Positions 1 to 7,000 of a stretch of DNA of 13,623 bases are shown here, piece by piece. The number at the start of each line of letters is the position of its first letter. Position 1 is the first letter of the stretch. Source of the stretch: Bacillota bacterium (GTDB taxonomy: Bacteria; Bacillota; Clostridia; Oscillospirales; Oscillospiraceae); assembly GCA_023406225.1 (NCBI GenBank), contig JAEXWS010000112.1:1-13623 (forward strand). The letters are read 5' to 3'. A program made the position numbers and the translations under genes. Under the pieces are notes generated by a model, which saw nothing but the letters and a program-made list of their open reading frames with translations, was not told the origin of the DNA and made no database searches.

Positions 1-675
1 ACCATTGGCGGCTCCGGGTGCGGCCCTGTCTGCGCCGCCATGGCGATTGCCACCCTGGCGGACCCGACTGTAACGCCGGTGGAGACCTGTGCCTGGTCCG
101 TCGCCCACGGGTATAAGGCGTTCAACCAGGGCACCTACTATGCGTATTTCCGCCCCCAGCTCGCCGCCTTCGGTATCGAATGCAAACAGCTTCTTTCCAG
201 CCGCATCATCAATCAGCCAAACCACCCGATCCATGCCAAGGTGAAGGAGTACCTGGCCCAGGGTTACTATGTTATCGCCTTGATGGGACCGGGTGCCTGG
301 ACCAAAAGCGGGCATTTTGTCCTGCTCTGGGGGTGGGACGACAAGGTGCGGATTAACGACCCGGCCAGCACCAAAGACACCCGCCTGAACGGCGACCCCG
401 CTACCTTCCGTAACGAAGCCCGGTGTTATTGGTTGGTAGACGCCAGGGCCTACAACAACGACCCAAAAGAGGAGGATAACGACGTGAAGATCTACAAGAC
501 CCTGAACGATGTGCCGGCAAGCTACCGGCCCACCATCCAAAAGTTGATGGAGCGTAAGGCCCTGGTGGGGTACAGCGACCCGGACCCGGACCGCCTGGAC
601 GATAATGTGCTGGATGTCTCCGAGGACTTTTGCCGGGTGTTGACCGTCCTGGACAACCTGGGCAAACTGGAGTAA
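1..675 (+). CDS. C39-like papain-fold peptidase, probable prophage lysin (5' truncated)
   Basis: The reading frame is open from base 1, so the start lies upstream of the window; the first internal ATG (40) falls after the active-site motif and is not the real start. The visible part opens with SGCGPVCAAMA, the nucleophile motif of Peptidase_C39-like enzymes (Cys codon 19-21). A catalytic-type His follows in SGHFVLLWGWDD (His codon 313-315), then INDPAS supplies the Asn/Asp. Such enzymes cleave peptide bonds in peptidoglycan cross-bridges or in leader peptides. The last 65 residues (from about 481) look like the small C-terminal module seen on lysins of clostridial prophages, with an IQKLMERKALVG helix and SEDFCRVL; that resemblance is from memory. 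A position at the end of an integrated element, just before a terminator and an attachment site, fits a lysis gene. A host cell-wall peptidase is the alternative. Confidence 0.8.
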   Translation, partial: TIGGSGCGPVCAAMAIATLADPTVTPVETCAWSVAHGYKAFNQGTYYAYFRPQLAAFGIECKQLLSSRIINQPNHPIHAKVKEYLAQGYYVIALMGPGAWTKSGHFVLLWGWDDKVRINDPASTKDTRLNGDPATFRNEARCYWLVDARAYNNDPKEEDNDVKIYKTLNDVPASYRPTIQKLMERKALVGYSDPDPDRLDDNVLDVSEDFCRVLTVLDNLGKLE

Positions 676-681
676 AGAAAT

Positions 682-722
682 ACCGCCCTGGGGAGCTGCA
701 CGGCCCCCTGGGGCGGTTTTAT
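682..722 (+). terminator. Rho-independent terminator of the lysin gene
   Basis: The arms ACCGCCC (682-688) and GGGCGGT (711-717) pair fully. An inner GGGG/CCCC extension continues the stem, and TTTT follows at 717-720. It begins 7 bp after the stop codon of the peptidase gene. Confidence 0.85.
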
Positions 723-975
723 CTATCTGACCATTATGGAGGGGCGGCCCTCGCAAGACCCGCGGAAATCGTATATACTGGGCGCGTAAAAGCGCCCCTC
801 TTACCTGGGGGCGTGTCCGGGGTTTCTTTGCCGATTATTTGCCGATTATTTGCCGCTTACTGCCGCTTAAACGGGCGGAAACAGAGAAACACGGGCGGAA
901 CAGAAAACGGCGGAAACCGTTGGAGTACAAAGCTTTACGGAACTGGACGAAAACGCGCGAAACGGAATTAGTATG
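723..975. other. Noncoding end of the integrated element, with hairpins
   Basis: I see no credible gene here. The frames that cross it have no ribosome binding site or recognisable protein; two minus-strand frames are antisense readings of the tRNA fragment next door. The stretch holds a small hairpin, GGGCGC/GCGCCC (780-785 with 792-797), whose 3' arm could instead pair with the GGGGGCG that follows. It also holds the repeat cluster listed separately. It lies between the last element gene and the attachment site, where integrase and excisionase arm sites are often found. Confidence 0.5.
828..915. repeat. Two families of short direct repeats next to the attachment site
   Basis: TTGCCGATTAT occurs twice head to tail (828-838, 839-849), followed by the related TTGCCGCTTA (850-859) and TGCCGCTTAA (861-870), giving a roughly 11-bp period. 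Right after it, ACGGGCGGAA occurs at 871-880 and 891-900, exactly 20 bp apart, with a degenerate third copy ACGGCGGAA around 907-915. Helical phasing beside the att core suggests protein binding, for example integrase arm sites. That role is inference; the repeats are directly visible. Confidence 0.6.
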
Positions 976-1021
976 ACTCGTAATGAGCAGGTCGTCAGTT
1001 CGAATCTGACCAGTAGCTCCA
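976..1021 (+). other. Attachment-site copy: 3' half of tRNA-Thr(CGT), no 5' half
   Basis: From 977 the sequence is the 3' half of a tRNA. It has the anticodon loop CTCGTAA (977-983; anticodon CGT at 979-981), the 3' anticodon stem TGAGC, and the variable loop AGGTC. A perfect T-arm follows, GTCAG-TTCGAAT-CTGAC (994-1010), then the acceptor strand CAGTAGC, discriminator T and encoded CCA (1019-1021). The bases before 976 (GGAATTAGTATG) cannot form the 5' anticodon stem, D-arm or acceptor strand, so this is not a functional tRNA. A half-tRNA beside phage-type genes is the classic remnant left when an element recombines into the 3' end of a tRNA gene. The intact tRNA should sit at the other end, outside this window. 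Minus-strand frames over this segment (with RFELTTCS or QIRTDD) are artefacts of tRNA antisense. Confidence 0.88.
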
Positions 1022-1022
1022 T

Positions 1023-1092
1023 AAAGTCGTAACAATTTGGATATTGCAGGATGAACGCCTGCAGTACCAAGGGGTTGCGGCTTTATTTTTTT
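1023..1092 (+). terminator. Original tRNA terminator behind the att site
   Basis: AAAGTCGTAAC (1023-1033) pairs with GTTGCGGCTTT (1074-1084), 11 bp with two G-U pairs. A nested GCAGG/CCTGC hairpin lies inside (1046-1050 with 1058-1062), and ATTTTTTT follows. It begins two bases after the CCA, as expected for the host tRNA transcript, so the element now reads into it. Confidence 0.75.
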
Positions 1093-1251
1093 CTTAAAAA
1101 TGCGTTCAGAAAAAAGATGTTTTGAGGGGATTTCAGTAATTGGGGTGATTAGAACCCCTTCTTGCCAAGAGTTTCAGCGGTATTTCCCCGCGGCGCTTTT
1201 TTGAAAAGGGAAAAGAGCGCGGAATTCTCGGAAAAATTCAGACAAAAGAAA
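1093..1251. other. Intergenic spacer, no gene seen
   Basis: This AT-richer spacer separates the tRNA terminator from the converging kinase gene. It holds a small GGGG/CCCC hairpin (1142-1145 with 1155-1158) and an imperfect hairpin with arms GCGCTTTTTT (1193-1202) and AAAAGAGCGC (1211-1220). No ribosome binding site plus open frame is visible. Confidence 0.5.
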
Positions 1252-1292
1252 GGCGCCGGTCTGGTGGTTTCGTAAACCATCCTGCCGGCGCC
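1252..1292 (-). terminator. Terminator of the LytTR/GHKL operon
   Basis: A perfect 8-bp outer stem, GGCGCCGG (1252-1259) with CCGGCGCC (1285-1292), continues in an inner stem TGGTTT/AAACCA around a CGT loop. Reading the minus strand it is followed by TTTCTTTTG, so it ends the leftward kinase transcript about 80 bp past its stop. The CCTTTT on the other side means it may work in both directions. Confidence 0.8.
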
Positions 1293-1373
1293 TTTTGCGT
1301 TCTCGCGTTTCTTCGCCCTCCGCCATGGGGGCCATTTTGAATTTCGGGCCTGCCGCAGGCGTCTCCGAACAAG

Positions 1374-2717
1374 CTACTCGGCCCCTGCGGTCCCGGCCTG
1401 GGCATGGGGCCGGTTGACCAGGAACCGCAGCCGGAACATCCCGTCCTCCGTCACGCTGTATTGGTAGACCGCTTTGTATTTTGCGAAAAAGGCGGCAATG
1501 CTCCGGGTGCCGGTGCCGTGGCCCGGCTCACGGGAGACCGGGAAGCCGCCGCTGTCAAACTCCACGTTCCCGCTGCAGGTGTTGGCGATCTCGACGCAGA
1601 AATGGGGCGCGGATACCGCCGTGACTTCGATCCGCCGCGCTCCCGTGGGCAGCTTTTCGCAGGCGTGGATGGCGTTTTCCAGGGCGTTGGCGAACACGGC
1701 GCATAGCTCCGTCTCATCCACCGGCAGCTCCCGCCCCAGGGTCATGCGGATCTGCACCTGCACGCCCTCCTTTTGCGCCTGCTCCGCATAGTAGCCCAGC
1801 ACCGCGTCGATCACGGGGCTTTCGCAGTAGTGCGTCAGGGCGGTGTCCTCCAGCTTCGCATTGGATTCCCCCAAATACCGCAGCGCTTCCTCCGTGTCGC
1901 CCCGCTCCAGCATGGCGGCCAGCGTGTGCAGGGTGAAGCGCATATCGTGGCGGTACAGCCGGATCTTTTCCTCGCTTCGCGCCACCATATCCTGCTGGCG
2001 GCGCAGCGCGTCCACCTGCGTTTTCAGCAACTGGCGCTCCCGTTCATTTTGTATGTTGCGGCGGGTGTCCTGAAAGAAAAAGAGGATGACCGCATAGGCC
2101 GCCGCCACCATGCCGGAGGACACCAAAACCGCCGCCAGATTCTCCACCCGCCGTTCCGGCGAGACACGCATGATGTAAAAGTAAAGCGAGATATAGTACG
2201 CCAAGGGGATGAGGGAGAACAGGAACCAGCCCCGGCGTGAGGCCGCCTGCATATCCAGATAGAGCGGCCGCAGCCGCCGGTTCAGCGCCAGCAGGAGAGC
2301 CGCGGCGGCGCAGCGGCCCAGAAGGTCCACGCCGGGACTGCCGCCGAAGGGCAGCGCGCAGAGCATCCCGGCCAGCGTGACCAGCGCGGTCTCCACCATG
2401 AGCGTCATCAGCGTAAAGAGCATCCTGCCGCCCTTGTGGCGGGAGAGCCAGCCAAAGAGGACAAAGACGGGCAGGTTCAGCAGCAGGGGCGTGAGGCGCA
2501 TATAGACGCTGCTCCCCAGCGCCGCGGCCAGCGGAAGATTGACGAGAATGACCGCCGCGACCCCCGCCCACAGGATGAGGCGGGTGCGGCGCTTGTCCAG
2601 CCGGGAATCCAAAAGCGTGTAGAGAAAGGCCCCGGCCAGCACGGTCATCCCCATGGCCCGCAGCAGATAAAAAAGGGAGAGAAGCCCCTGCTCTCCCATG
2701 GTAAACACTTCCATCAT
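1374..2717 (-). CDS. AgrC-like GHKL sensor histidine kinase
   Basis: This 447-residue membrane kinase is the sensor partner of the LytTR regulator immediately upstream. Residues 1-215 contain about six hydrophobic segments (roughly 10-36, 47-70, 75-90, 98-122, 164-183, 195-216), a multi-pass input domain like that of AgrC/VirS-type kinases. A helical linker (220-252) leads to the phosphoacceptor site YRHDMR, with His257. The ATPase part is of GHKL type: N box NALENAIHA (Asn344, Asn348) and glycine lid GHGTGTRSI (399-407). The start ATG overlaps the regulator stop as ATGA (2714-2717) behind GGGGG, so the two are translationally coupled. A second ATG follows at once (MM), so the start is uncertain by one codon. 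The ligand cannot be read from the sequence, and no AgrD/AgrB-like genes are seen nearby. Confidence 0.9.
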   Translation of the reverse strand: MMEVFTMGEQGLLSLFYLLRAMGMTVLAGAFLYTLLDSRLDKRRTRLILWAGVAAVILVNLPLAAALGSSVYMRLTPLLLNLPVFVLFGWLSRHKGGRMLFTLMTLMVETALVTLAGMLCALPFGGSPGVDLLGRCAAAALLLALNRRLRPLYLDMQAASRRGWFLFSLIPLAYYISLYFYIMRVSPERRVENLAAVLVSSGMVAAAYAVILFFFQDTRRNIQNERERQLLKTQVDALRRQQDMVARSEEKIRLYRHDMRFTLHTLAAMLERGDTEEALRYLGESNAKLEDTALTHYCESPVIDAVLGYYAEQAQKEGVQVQIRMTLGRELPVDETELCAVFANALENAIHACEKLPTGARRIEVTAVSAPHFCVEIANTCSGNVEFDSGGFPVSREPGHGTGTRSIAAFFAKYKAVYQYSVTEDGMFRLRFLVNRPHAQAGTAGAE

Positions 2718-3460
2718 GACAGCCCCCGTTTCAAGGTGAACTCCAAAAACCGCGCCTGCACCGCTCCGCGCCGCAGGCGGGGAATGGGGATCCTGCCGCC
2801 CTCCAGCATCAAAAAGCAGCCCTGCTCCAAGCTGTCCACATAGAGCATGTTCACCAGATACGACGTGCCGACCCGCAAAAAGCGTTCTTCCGCCAGCAAG
2901 GGCCTCACCGCCTCCTCAAAGGAGCCGCGCTTTGCGGCGGTGACGGTCCGCCCTTTGGTGAGATAGAAAACCGTGGTGTGGTTCGTCCCCTCCACATAGC
3001 GGATGTCGGAGGGCCGGATCAGCGAAACACGGTCCCTGGTCTTGACCGTCAGCACCTGGGTCTGCTCCCGGTTCAGCTTGTCCAGCACCCGGTCCAACAG
3101 GCCGAACAGCGCCGCGCGCTCCACGGGCTTGAGCAGGTAGCCGGACGCCTGCACCCCATAGGATTCCACGGCGTAATCCGGCGAGCTGGTGAGATAGACG
3201 ATCACCGCATCGGGGTCGTCCGCACGGATCGCCGCGCCCAGGGCCAGTCCGTCCGGCTCCGGCATCATCACGTCCAGCAGGTAGACCTGGAAGCCGCCCC
3301 GCGCCCGGATGCAGTCCAGCAATTCCAGGCCGGACCGGAAGGGCCGCAGCTCAAAAGGGGTCTCGGGATGGAGGCGGGCATACGCCGTATACGCCGTAAG
3401 CAGCGCCGTCATCCCGTTGAGTTCTTCTATTTGATCGTCGCAGACCGCGATTTGCAGCAC
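2714..3460 (-). CDS. LytTR-family response regulator
   Basis: This regulator receives phosphate from the coupled GHKL kinase and binds DNA as a LytTR protein. The open frame extends upstream to 3697, but the start chosen is the GTG at 3460. It has a strong AGGGAGG site 8 bp before it and begins directly with the receiver strand (M)LQIAVCDD; the extra upstream residues are unlike a receiver. The product is 248 residues, normal for the family. The receiver shows acidic Asp8/Asp9, phosphoacceptor Asp63 in LLDVMMPEPDG, Thr91 in YLTSS and Lys111 in YLLKPV. The LytTR domain spans about 140-245, including RYVEGTNHTTVF, FLRVGTSYLVN and IPIPRLRR. The region upstream carries two LytTR-type operators that face the divergent surface-protein operon. 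The gene's own promoter is unclear: TTGAAT/TATCCG (minus strand, around 3516-3488) is weak and overlaps the first operator. Confidence 0.92.
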   Translation of the reverse strand: MLQIAVCDDQIEELNGMTALLTAYTAYARLHPETPFELRPFRSGLELLDCIRARGGFQVYLLDVMMPEPDGLALGAAIRADDPDAVIVYLTSSPDYAVESYGVQASGYLLKPVERAALFGLLDRVLDKLNREQTQVLTVKTRDRVSLIRPSDIRYVEGTNHTTVFYLTKGRTVTAAKRGSFEEAVRPLLAEERFLRVGTSYLVNMLYVDSLEQGCFLMLEGGRIPIPRLRRGAVQARFLEFTLKRGLS

Positions 3461-3468
3461 ATCGGATA

Positions 3469-3475
3469 CCTCCCT
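3469..3475 (-). promoter_or_regulatory. Ribosome binding site deciding the GTG start of the LytTR regulator
   Basis: Minus-strand AGGGAGG lies 8 bp before GTG 3460. No comparable site precedes the upstream ATG at 3697. Confidence 0.8.
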
Positions 3476-3502
3476 GGACCGGCTTTTCGGATAACCGTCA
3501 AA

Positions 3503-3532
3503 TTTCGTACATTCAAGTGCAATTTTCGTACA
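3503..3532 (+). promoter_or_regulatory. LytTR-type operator 1 (paired direct repeats)
   Basis: TTTCGTACA occurs twice without mismatch, at 3503-3511 and 3524-3532. The copies are 9-bp units with a 12-bp spacer, 21 bp from start to start, so they lie on one face of the helix. Two 9-bp direct repeats about 12 bp apart is the binding-site form known for AgrA and other LytTR regulators. The pair lies upstream of the TATAAT at 3560. Confidence 0.75.
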
Positions 3533-3559
3533 AGCGCCCCCAGCCGGCTGGGGAGGAGC

Positions 3560-3565
3560 TATAAT
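3560..3565 (+). promoter_or_regulatory. -10 box of promoter P1 (TATAAT) for the surface-protein operon
   Basis: A consensus TATAAT reads toward the Cys-rich and SLH genes. No usable -35 hexamer is found 16-18 bp upstream, where the sequence is C/G-rich. Operator 1 instead ends 27 bp before the box, as in activator-dependent promoters. Confidence 0.6.
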
Positions 3566-3604
3566 GAGGCAGATCCAGTTCGTCTTGCCGGGGCAGCGTG
3601 CGAA

Positions 3605-3634
3605 TTTCGCACAAAACGATCCCAATTCTGCACT
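3605..3634 (+). promoter_or_regulatory. LytTR-type operator 2 (paired direct repeats)
   Basis: TTTCGCACA (3605-3613) and TTCTGCACT (3626-3634) repeat the layout of operator 1: 9-bp units, 12-bp spacer, 21-bp period, with GCAC in register. The first half-site is also part of a perfect palindrome, GTGCGAA-T-TTCGCAC (3598-3612). It is more degenerate than operator 1. Confidence 0.6.
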
Positions 3635-3661
3635 TCGCCCCACAAGCCAGCTTTTTTTCAC

Positions 3662-3667
3662 TAAAAT
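3662..3667 (+). promoter_or_regulatory. -10 box of promoter P2 (TAAAAT)
   Basis: TAAAAT begins exactly 27 bp after the end of operator 2, the same distance as TATAAT from operator 1. It has one mismatch to consensus and no clear -35. It is the second of two tandem promoters reading toward the surface-protein operon. Confidence 0.5.
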
Positions 3668-3731
3668 AACAGTAGCAAAAGGCCGGGGGGCTGTCAAGCC
3701 GTCCCGGTCAAAAAAGGAAAGCAGGAAAATT

Positions 3732-3777
3732 CATCTGGCGGCCGGCCGCCAGATGTTTCCGGGGGTCCCCCGGAAAC
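3732..3777. repeat. Two back-to-back perfect inverted repeats in the leader
   Basis: The first is a 24-bp perfect palindrome (3732-3755; arms begin CATCTGGCGG). It abuts a second inverted repeat at 3755-3777, with 11-bp arms GTTTCCGGGGG and CCCCCGGAAAC around a single T. Both would be transcribed from P1 and P2 ahead of the first gene. On the plus strand no T-run follows, so they are not ordinary terminators. On the minus strand AATTTTCC follows, so they might stop leftward antisense transcription. They could also be a dispersed REP-like extragenic element. Confidence 0.7.
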
Positions 3778-3810
3778 AAAGACCTTTGAATGCAGAGGAG
3801 GGAGCTGACG

Positions 3811-4044
3811 ATGTGTGCGGACATGGGAACAAAACGCCGACGCGCCGAGGATGGGCCGCTGAAGGAGCCTCGGGTGGGCGGGAGCGTGTGGCCCCGCCAA
3901 TGCTGCCCGGTGTTCACGCCCCGCGCCGCCGCGCTGCCGGTGGAACGGGAGTGCTGGTACTGTAAATACGCGGATTTTCATCTAAAGGAGCGGGTGCCCC
4001 TGGACGTGGGCATCTGCTGCTGGCCGAAAAAACAAATTGACTGA
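3811..4044 (+). CDS. Small Cys-rich protein, unknown function
   Basis: The predicted product is 77 residues. The start at ATG 3811 is set by the GGAGGGAG site six bases before it; an upstream in-frame ATG at 3790 has none. The N-terminal half is basic and looks unstructured. The C-terminal half holds most of the seven cysteines: QCC, ECWYCKYADFHL and GICCWPKKQ. The C-x2-C and CC spacing suggests a small zinc- or metal-binding fold, though no family is identified. There is no signal peptide, so it should be cytoplasmic. It is the first gene after the two LytTR-type promoters and ends 20 bp before the giant surface-protein gene, so the two are probably co-transcribed. It is not an AgrD-like peptide by any feature I can see. 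A real gene is favoured by the ribosome binding site and conserved-looking Cys motif. Confidence 0.65.
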   Translation: MCADMGTKRRRAEDGPLKEPRVGGSVWPRQCCPVFTPRAAALPVERECWYCKYADFHLKERVPLDVGICCWPKKQID

Positions 4045-4064
4045 AGATAGGGAGGATTTGAGAC

Positions 4065-7000
4065 ATGCAAAGCAAAACCGTACACAAAAAACGAAGCCCC
4101 CGCGCCGGGCGGCGCGCCCTGGCGCTCTTGCTCTCGTGCCTGATGGCGTTCACCCTGCTGCCCACGGCGGCGCTGGCGGAAGGAGCGGCCTATACCGTGA
4201 TCGTTTCCGTCAAGGAGGAGGGGCCTTACTGCAAAGGGGATGAAATATTCCTGCTGGCCGATGTCAAAGACGCGGACGGGACTGCCGTTACAACAGGCAA
4301 GGTGCAGTTCTATATGGGTGAAACCGCCCTCGATGGCCCTGTGAATTACAATGCTACAAGCGGTTTTGGCAAGCAAAAGGGCTTTTCCCTCGCCGTCCTC
4401 TGCGCTGAAACCTCCTCATTTATTCCCCGCCTTGCTGAGGGCGACAACTCCATTACAGCCGCCTATACGTCCGCCAGCGGCGAAGTGGTGACGTCTGAGC
4501 CGTTTACCGTCAGTGTCTCGTCCAAGCGGGACGGCGGCGAATACATCAGTTGTACGACGTATGCCGGCACGCTGGCCAGCGACGGCGTCACCCCGGTCTC
4601 GCCCGTTCAGTTCGGCGTTGCAAATCAGGGCGGAGACAAAGGGATTATCGCCTCCGACTTTGTCATTACCGGGACGAAGGATGGGGACCTGCTCGACGCC
4701 TCCGCGTTTACGGTGGAAGTGAATGACGGCGGCGATGTCGCTAAGGTCTTTGTCAACGCGCCGGGGACCTATGTGTTTACGGCATCCTTCGGCGAGGGGA
4801 GTGACTTTACCGGCGGCAAAGTCTCCGACCCCGTGACCATCGCTGCAAAATCGACGGACCTCACCCCCACGGTGGACGGCTCCTCTATCCACGCCAACGG
4901 CGCGGCGCTGATTTTGGCGGCGGGGACGAATGATTCGGCCAAAACCGCCGTTTACATCGATGTGAACCGGGACGGCCAAATCGACGCGGACGATGTCATT
5001 TTCGATCCCCTCGGGGAGAGCGGCAGCGGCACCGCCGAAGGCAACGACCTTTCCGCCTATGTCATCTACGGCGGCGGCCAGACCGCCCTCGCCGGCAACA
5101 CCCAGATCACCATGCTGGGCGGAAAGGTCCTCCAAATCTTTGGCGGAGGCAACAAGGCCCCCCTCACCGGCGACACACAGATTACCATGCTGGGCGGCCA
5201 AGTCACCGAGATCTATGGCGGCGGCTACTACCCCGGCGGCACCGTCACCGGCAGCTCCCAAATCACCGTTAACGGCGGTCATGCGCTCGGTGTTTGCGGC
5301 GGCGGAAGCTACCAGTCTGCGCTTACCGGCAGCACTCTCGTCACCATCGGCCAGGACGCCAAGGCGGACTTTATCTATGGCGGCGGGAACAGTGGCAGCA
5401 CGGTGGGCACGGCGGACGCGGGAACCACCGTTACCGTGCGGGTGGCGGGCAAAACGACCAATGTCTACGGCGGCGGTAAGAGCGATGGCACGGTCTGCGG
5501 CGACGTCTCCGTCTCCGTCACCGAAACCGGCACGGTCACCGGCAGCGTCTACGGCGGAGACAGCAGCGGCGGCACGGTCAACGGCAATACCGCCGTCACC
5601 ATTACCGGCACGGTCACCGGCAGCGTCTACGGCGGCGGCAAAGGCGGCGACGTCACAGGCACGAAAACCGTCACCGTGGGCGGCGGGGCCAAGGTCGGCG
5701 GGGAGGACAAGGGCATCGTCATCAACGGCGGCGCCGCGACCCCCGTCACCAACGGCGTGGACAGGGTCGTTATCCAAAAAGACAACCACCTGACAAGCGG
5801 CGCGGACGTGAACCTCCTCCTGCCTGAGGGCTGGGCCTCCGGCGTCATCGCCGCCGGCGCTGCGGCGGAGGACGCGCGGTATGTCCATCTCAAGGGCGCG
5901 GGCGCGGCGGACAAGACGGTATCTTTTCACAGCGCCGACTCCACGCTGTATGCCGGCGGGCCCTGCGCGGAGGTTTTAGGCTCCGACGGCCAAAGGAAGG
6001 CGGCATACGCCGGCCTTGCCGAAGCGTTTGCCGCCGCGGAGAGCGGCGAGACGGTCAGGCTCCTGGAACCGGCCTGGCCTGAGAACGCCGTTTCCTTCGA
6101 CTCGAAAGCCCTGACCCTGGAGCTGAACGGAAAGAGCATCCAGGGGACCAGCGGTGGCAGTACCATTGAAATGAAAGGAACTGCGGTGCTGACGATCCGG
6201 GACAGCAGCGCCGGAAAGACCGGCGGGATAACGGCCGGCTTCCAAGGTACGGCGGTCCGCGTCTATGACAGCGGCGCGTTGACGGTGCTGGGCGGCCATC
6301 TTTTGGCAACGGGCAATCAGACGATCGGCCTCTCCGAAACCGCCGCCTTGACGGTGTCGGGCGGCACGGTGACGGCGTTGGACGACGGAAGAGGGTTGCA
6401 CCACGCCATTTTCAGCTCCGGCACCGGCAAGATCACCATCGGCGGCGACGCCGTTATAACCGGCGATAACGCCAACGCCGAGAAGGGCACAGTCCGTTTC
6501 TATAGCCCGCTGACGGCCGCGGCAGCGCCCGTGCTGGAGATCAAGGACGCCGCCAGGGTCATCAACACCAGCGCCACCGGCAACGCGGTGTGCTTCTCGG
6601 CCAATACCGGCGTGACCAAGGAAACCGTCTCCAGCTACTACACGGCGGCGGAGAGCGCCACGGTGGGCCGGGTGTTCCCCGCTCCCTACGCGGCGGAGTA
6701 CACCGCCGACGGCGGCAGGACCTGGACGAAGTGCAGGACAGTTTGGGATGCGTTAAAGCAAATGACCGTCGCGGACGACGCGGCAACCTATCAAGTCCGC
6801 CTGCTGGAGGACAATGCCACGTCAAGCACTTGGGGAGCCAGCAGCGCATTCACCCTGGACCTGAACGGCTTCACATGCGCGAGATGGAATATGAAAGGGT
6901 CGTGTCGGCTCACCGTGACGGACAGCGCGGGCGGCGGACAGATCATTGGCCAGGACGCGGCGGAAAACGCCGCCCCCACGCCCGCCGTCTCCGTGACGGA

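Noticed and set aside
976..1021. A functional tRNA-Thr gene
   Set aside because: The 5' acceptor strand, D-arm and 5' anticodon stem are absent; the upstream bases cannot pair with TGAGC or CAGTAGC.
835..1070. Minus-strand frames of about 66 residues containing QIRTDDLLIT and VRFELTTCS
   Set aside because: They are antisense translations of the tRNA-Thr 3' half; this type of false protein is common in databases. They have no ribosome binding site.
3461..3697. An N-terminal extension of the LytTR regulator from the ATG at 3697
   Set aside because: Those 79 residues are unlike a receiver, there is no ribosome binding site, and they would cross both operators. The GTG at 3460 with AGGGAGG fits far better.
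3811..4044. An AgrD-like pheromone precursor for the GHKL kinase
   Set aside because: There is no amphipathic leader or charged C-terminal tail around a Cys macrocycle, and no AgrB-type processing protease is seen in the window.
5060..5640. A CRISPR array, because of regularly spaced similar units
   Set aside because: The units are coding repeats in frame with the SLH protein. They vary in sequence and spacing (about 70-90 bp) and have no separate spacers.
4416..5930. A 504-residue minus-strand frame
   Set aside because: It lies antisense to the SLH protein gene in GC-rich repeat DNA. Its Ala/Gly/Asp/Val-rich composition mirrors the repeats and no domain is seen. The same holds for the long antisense frame at 7788-9554.
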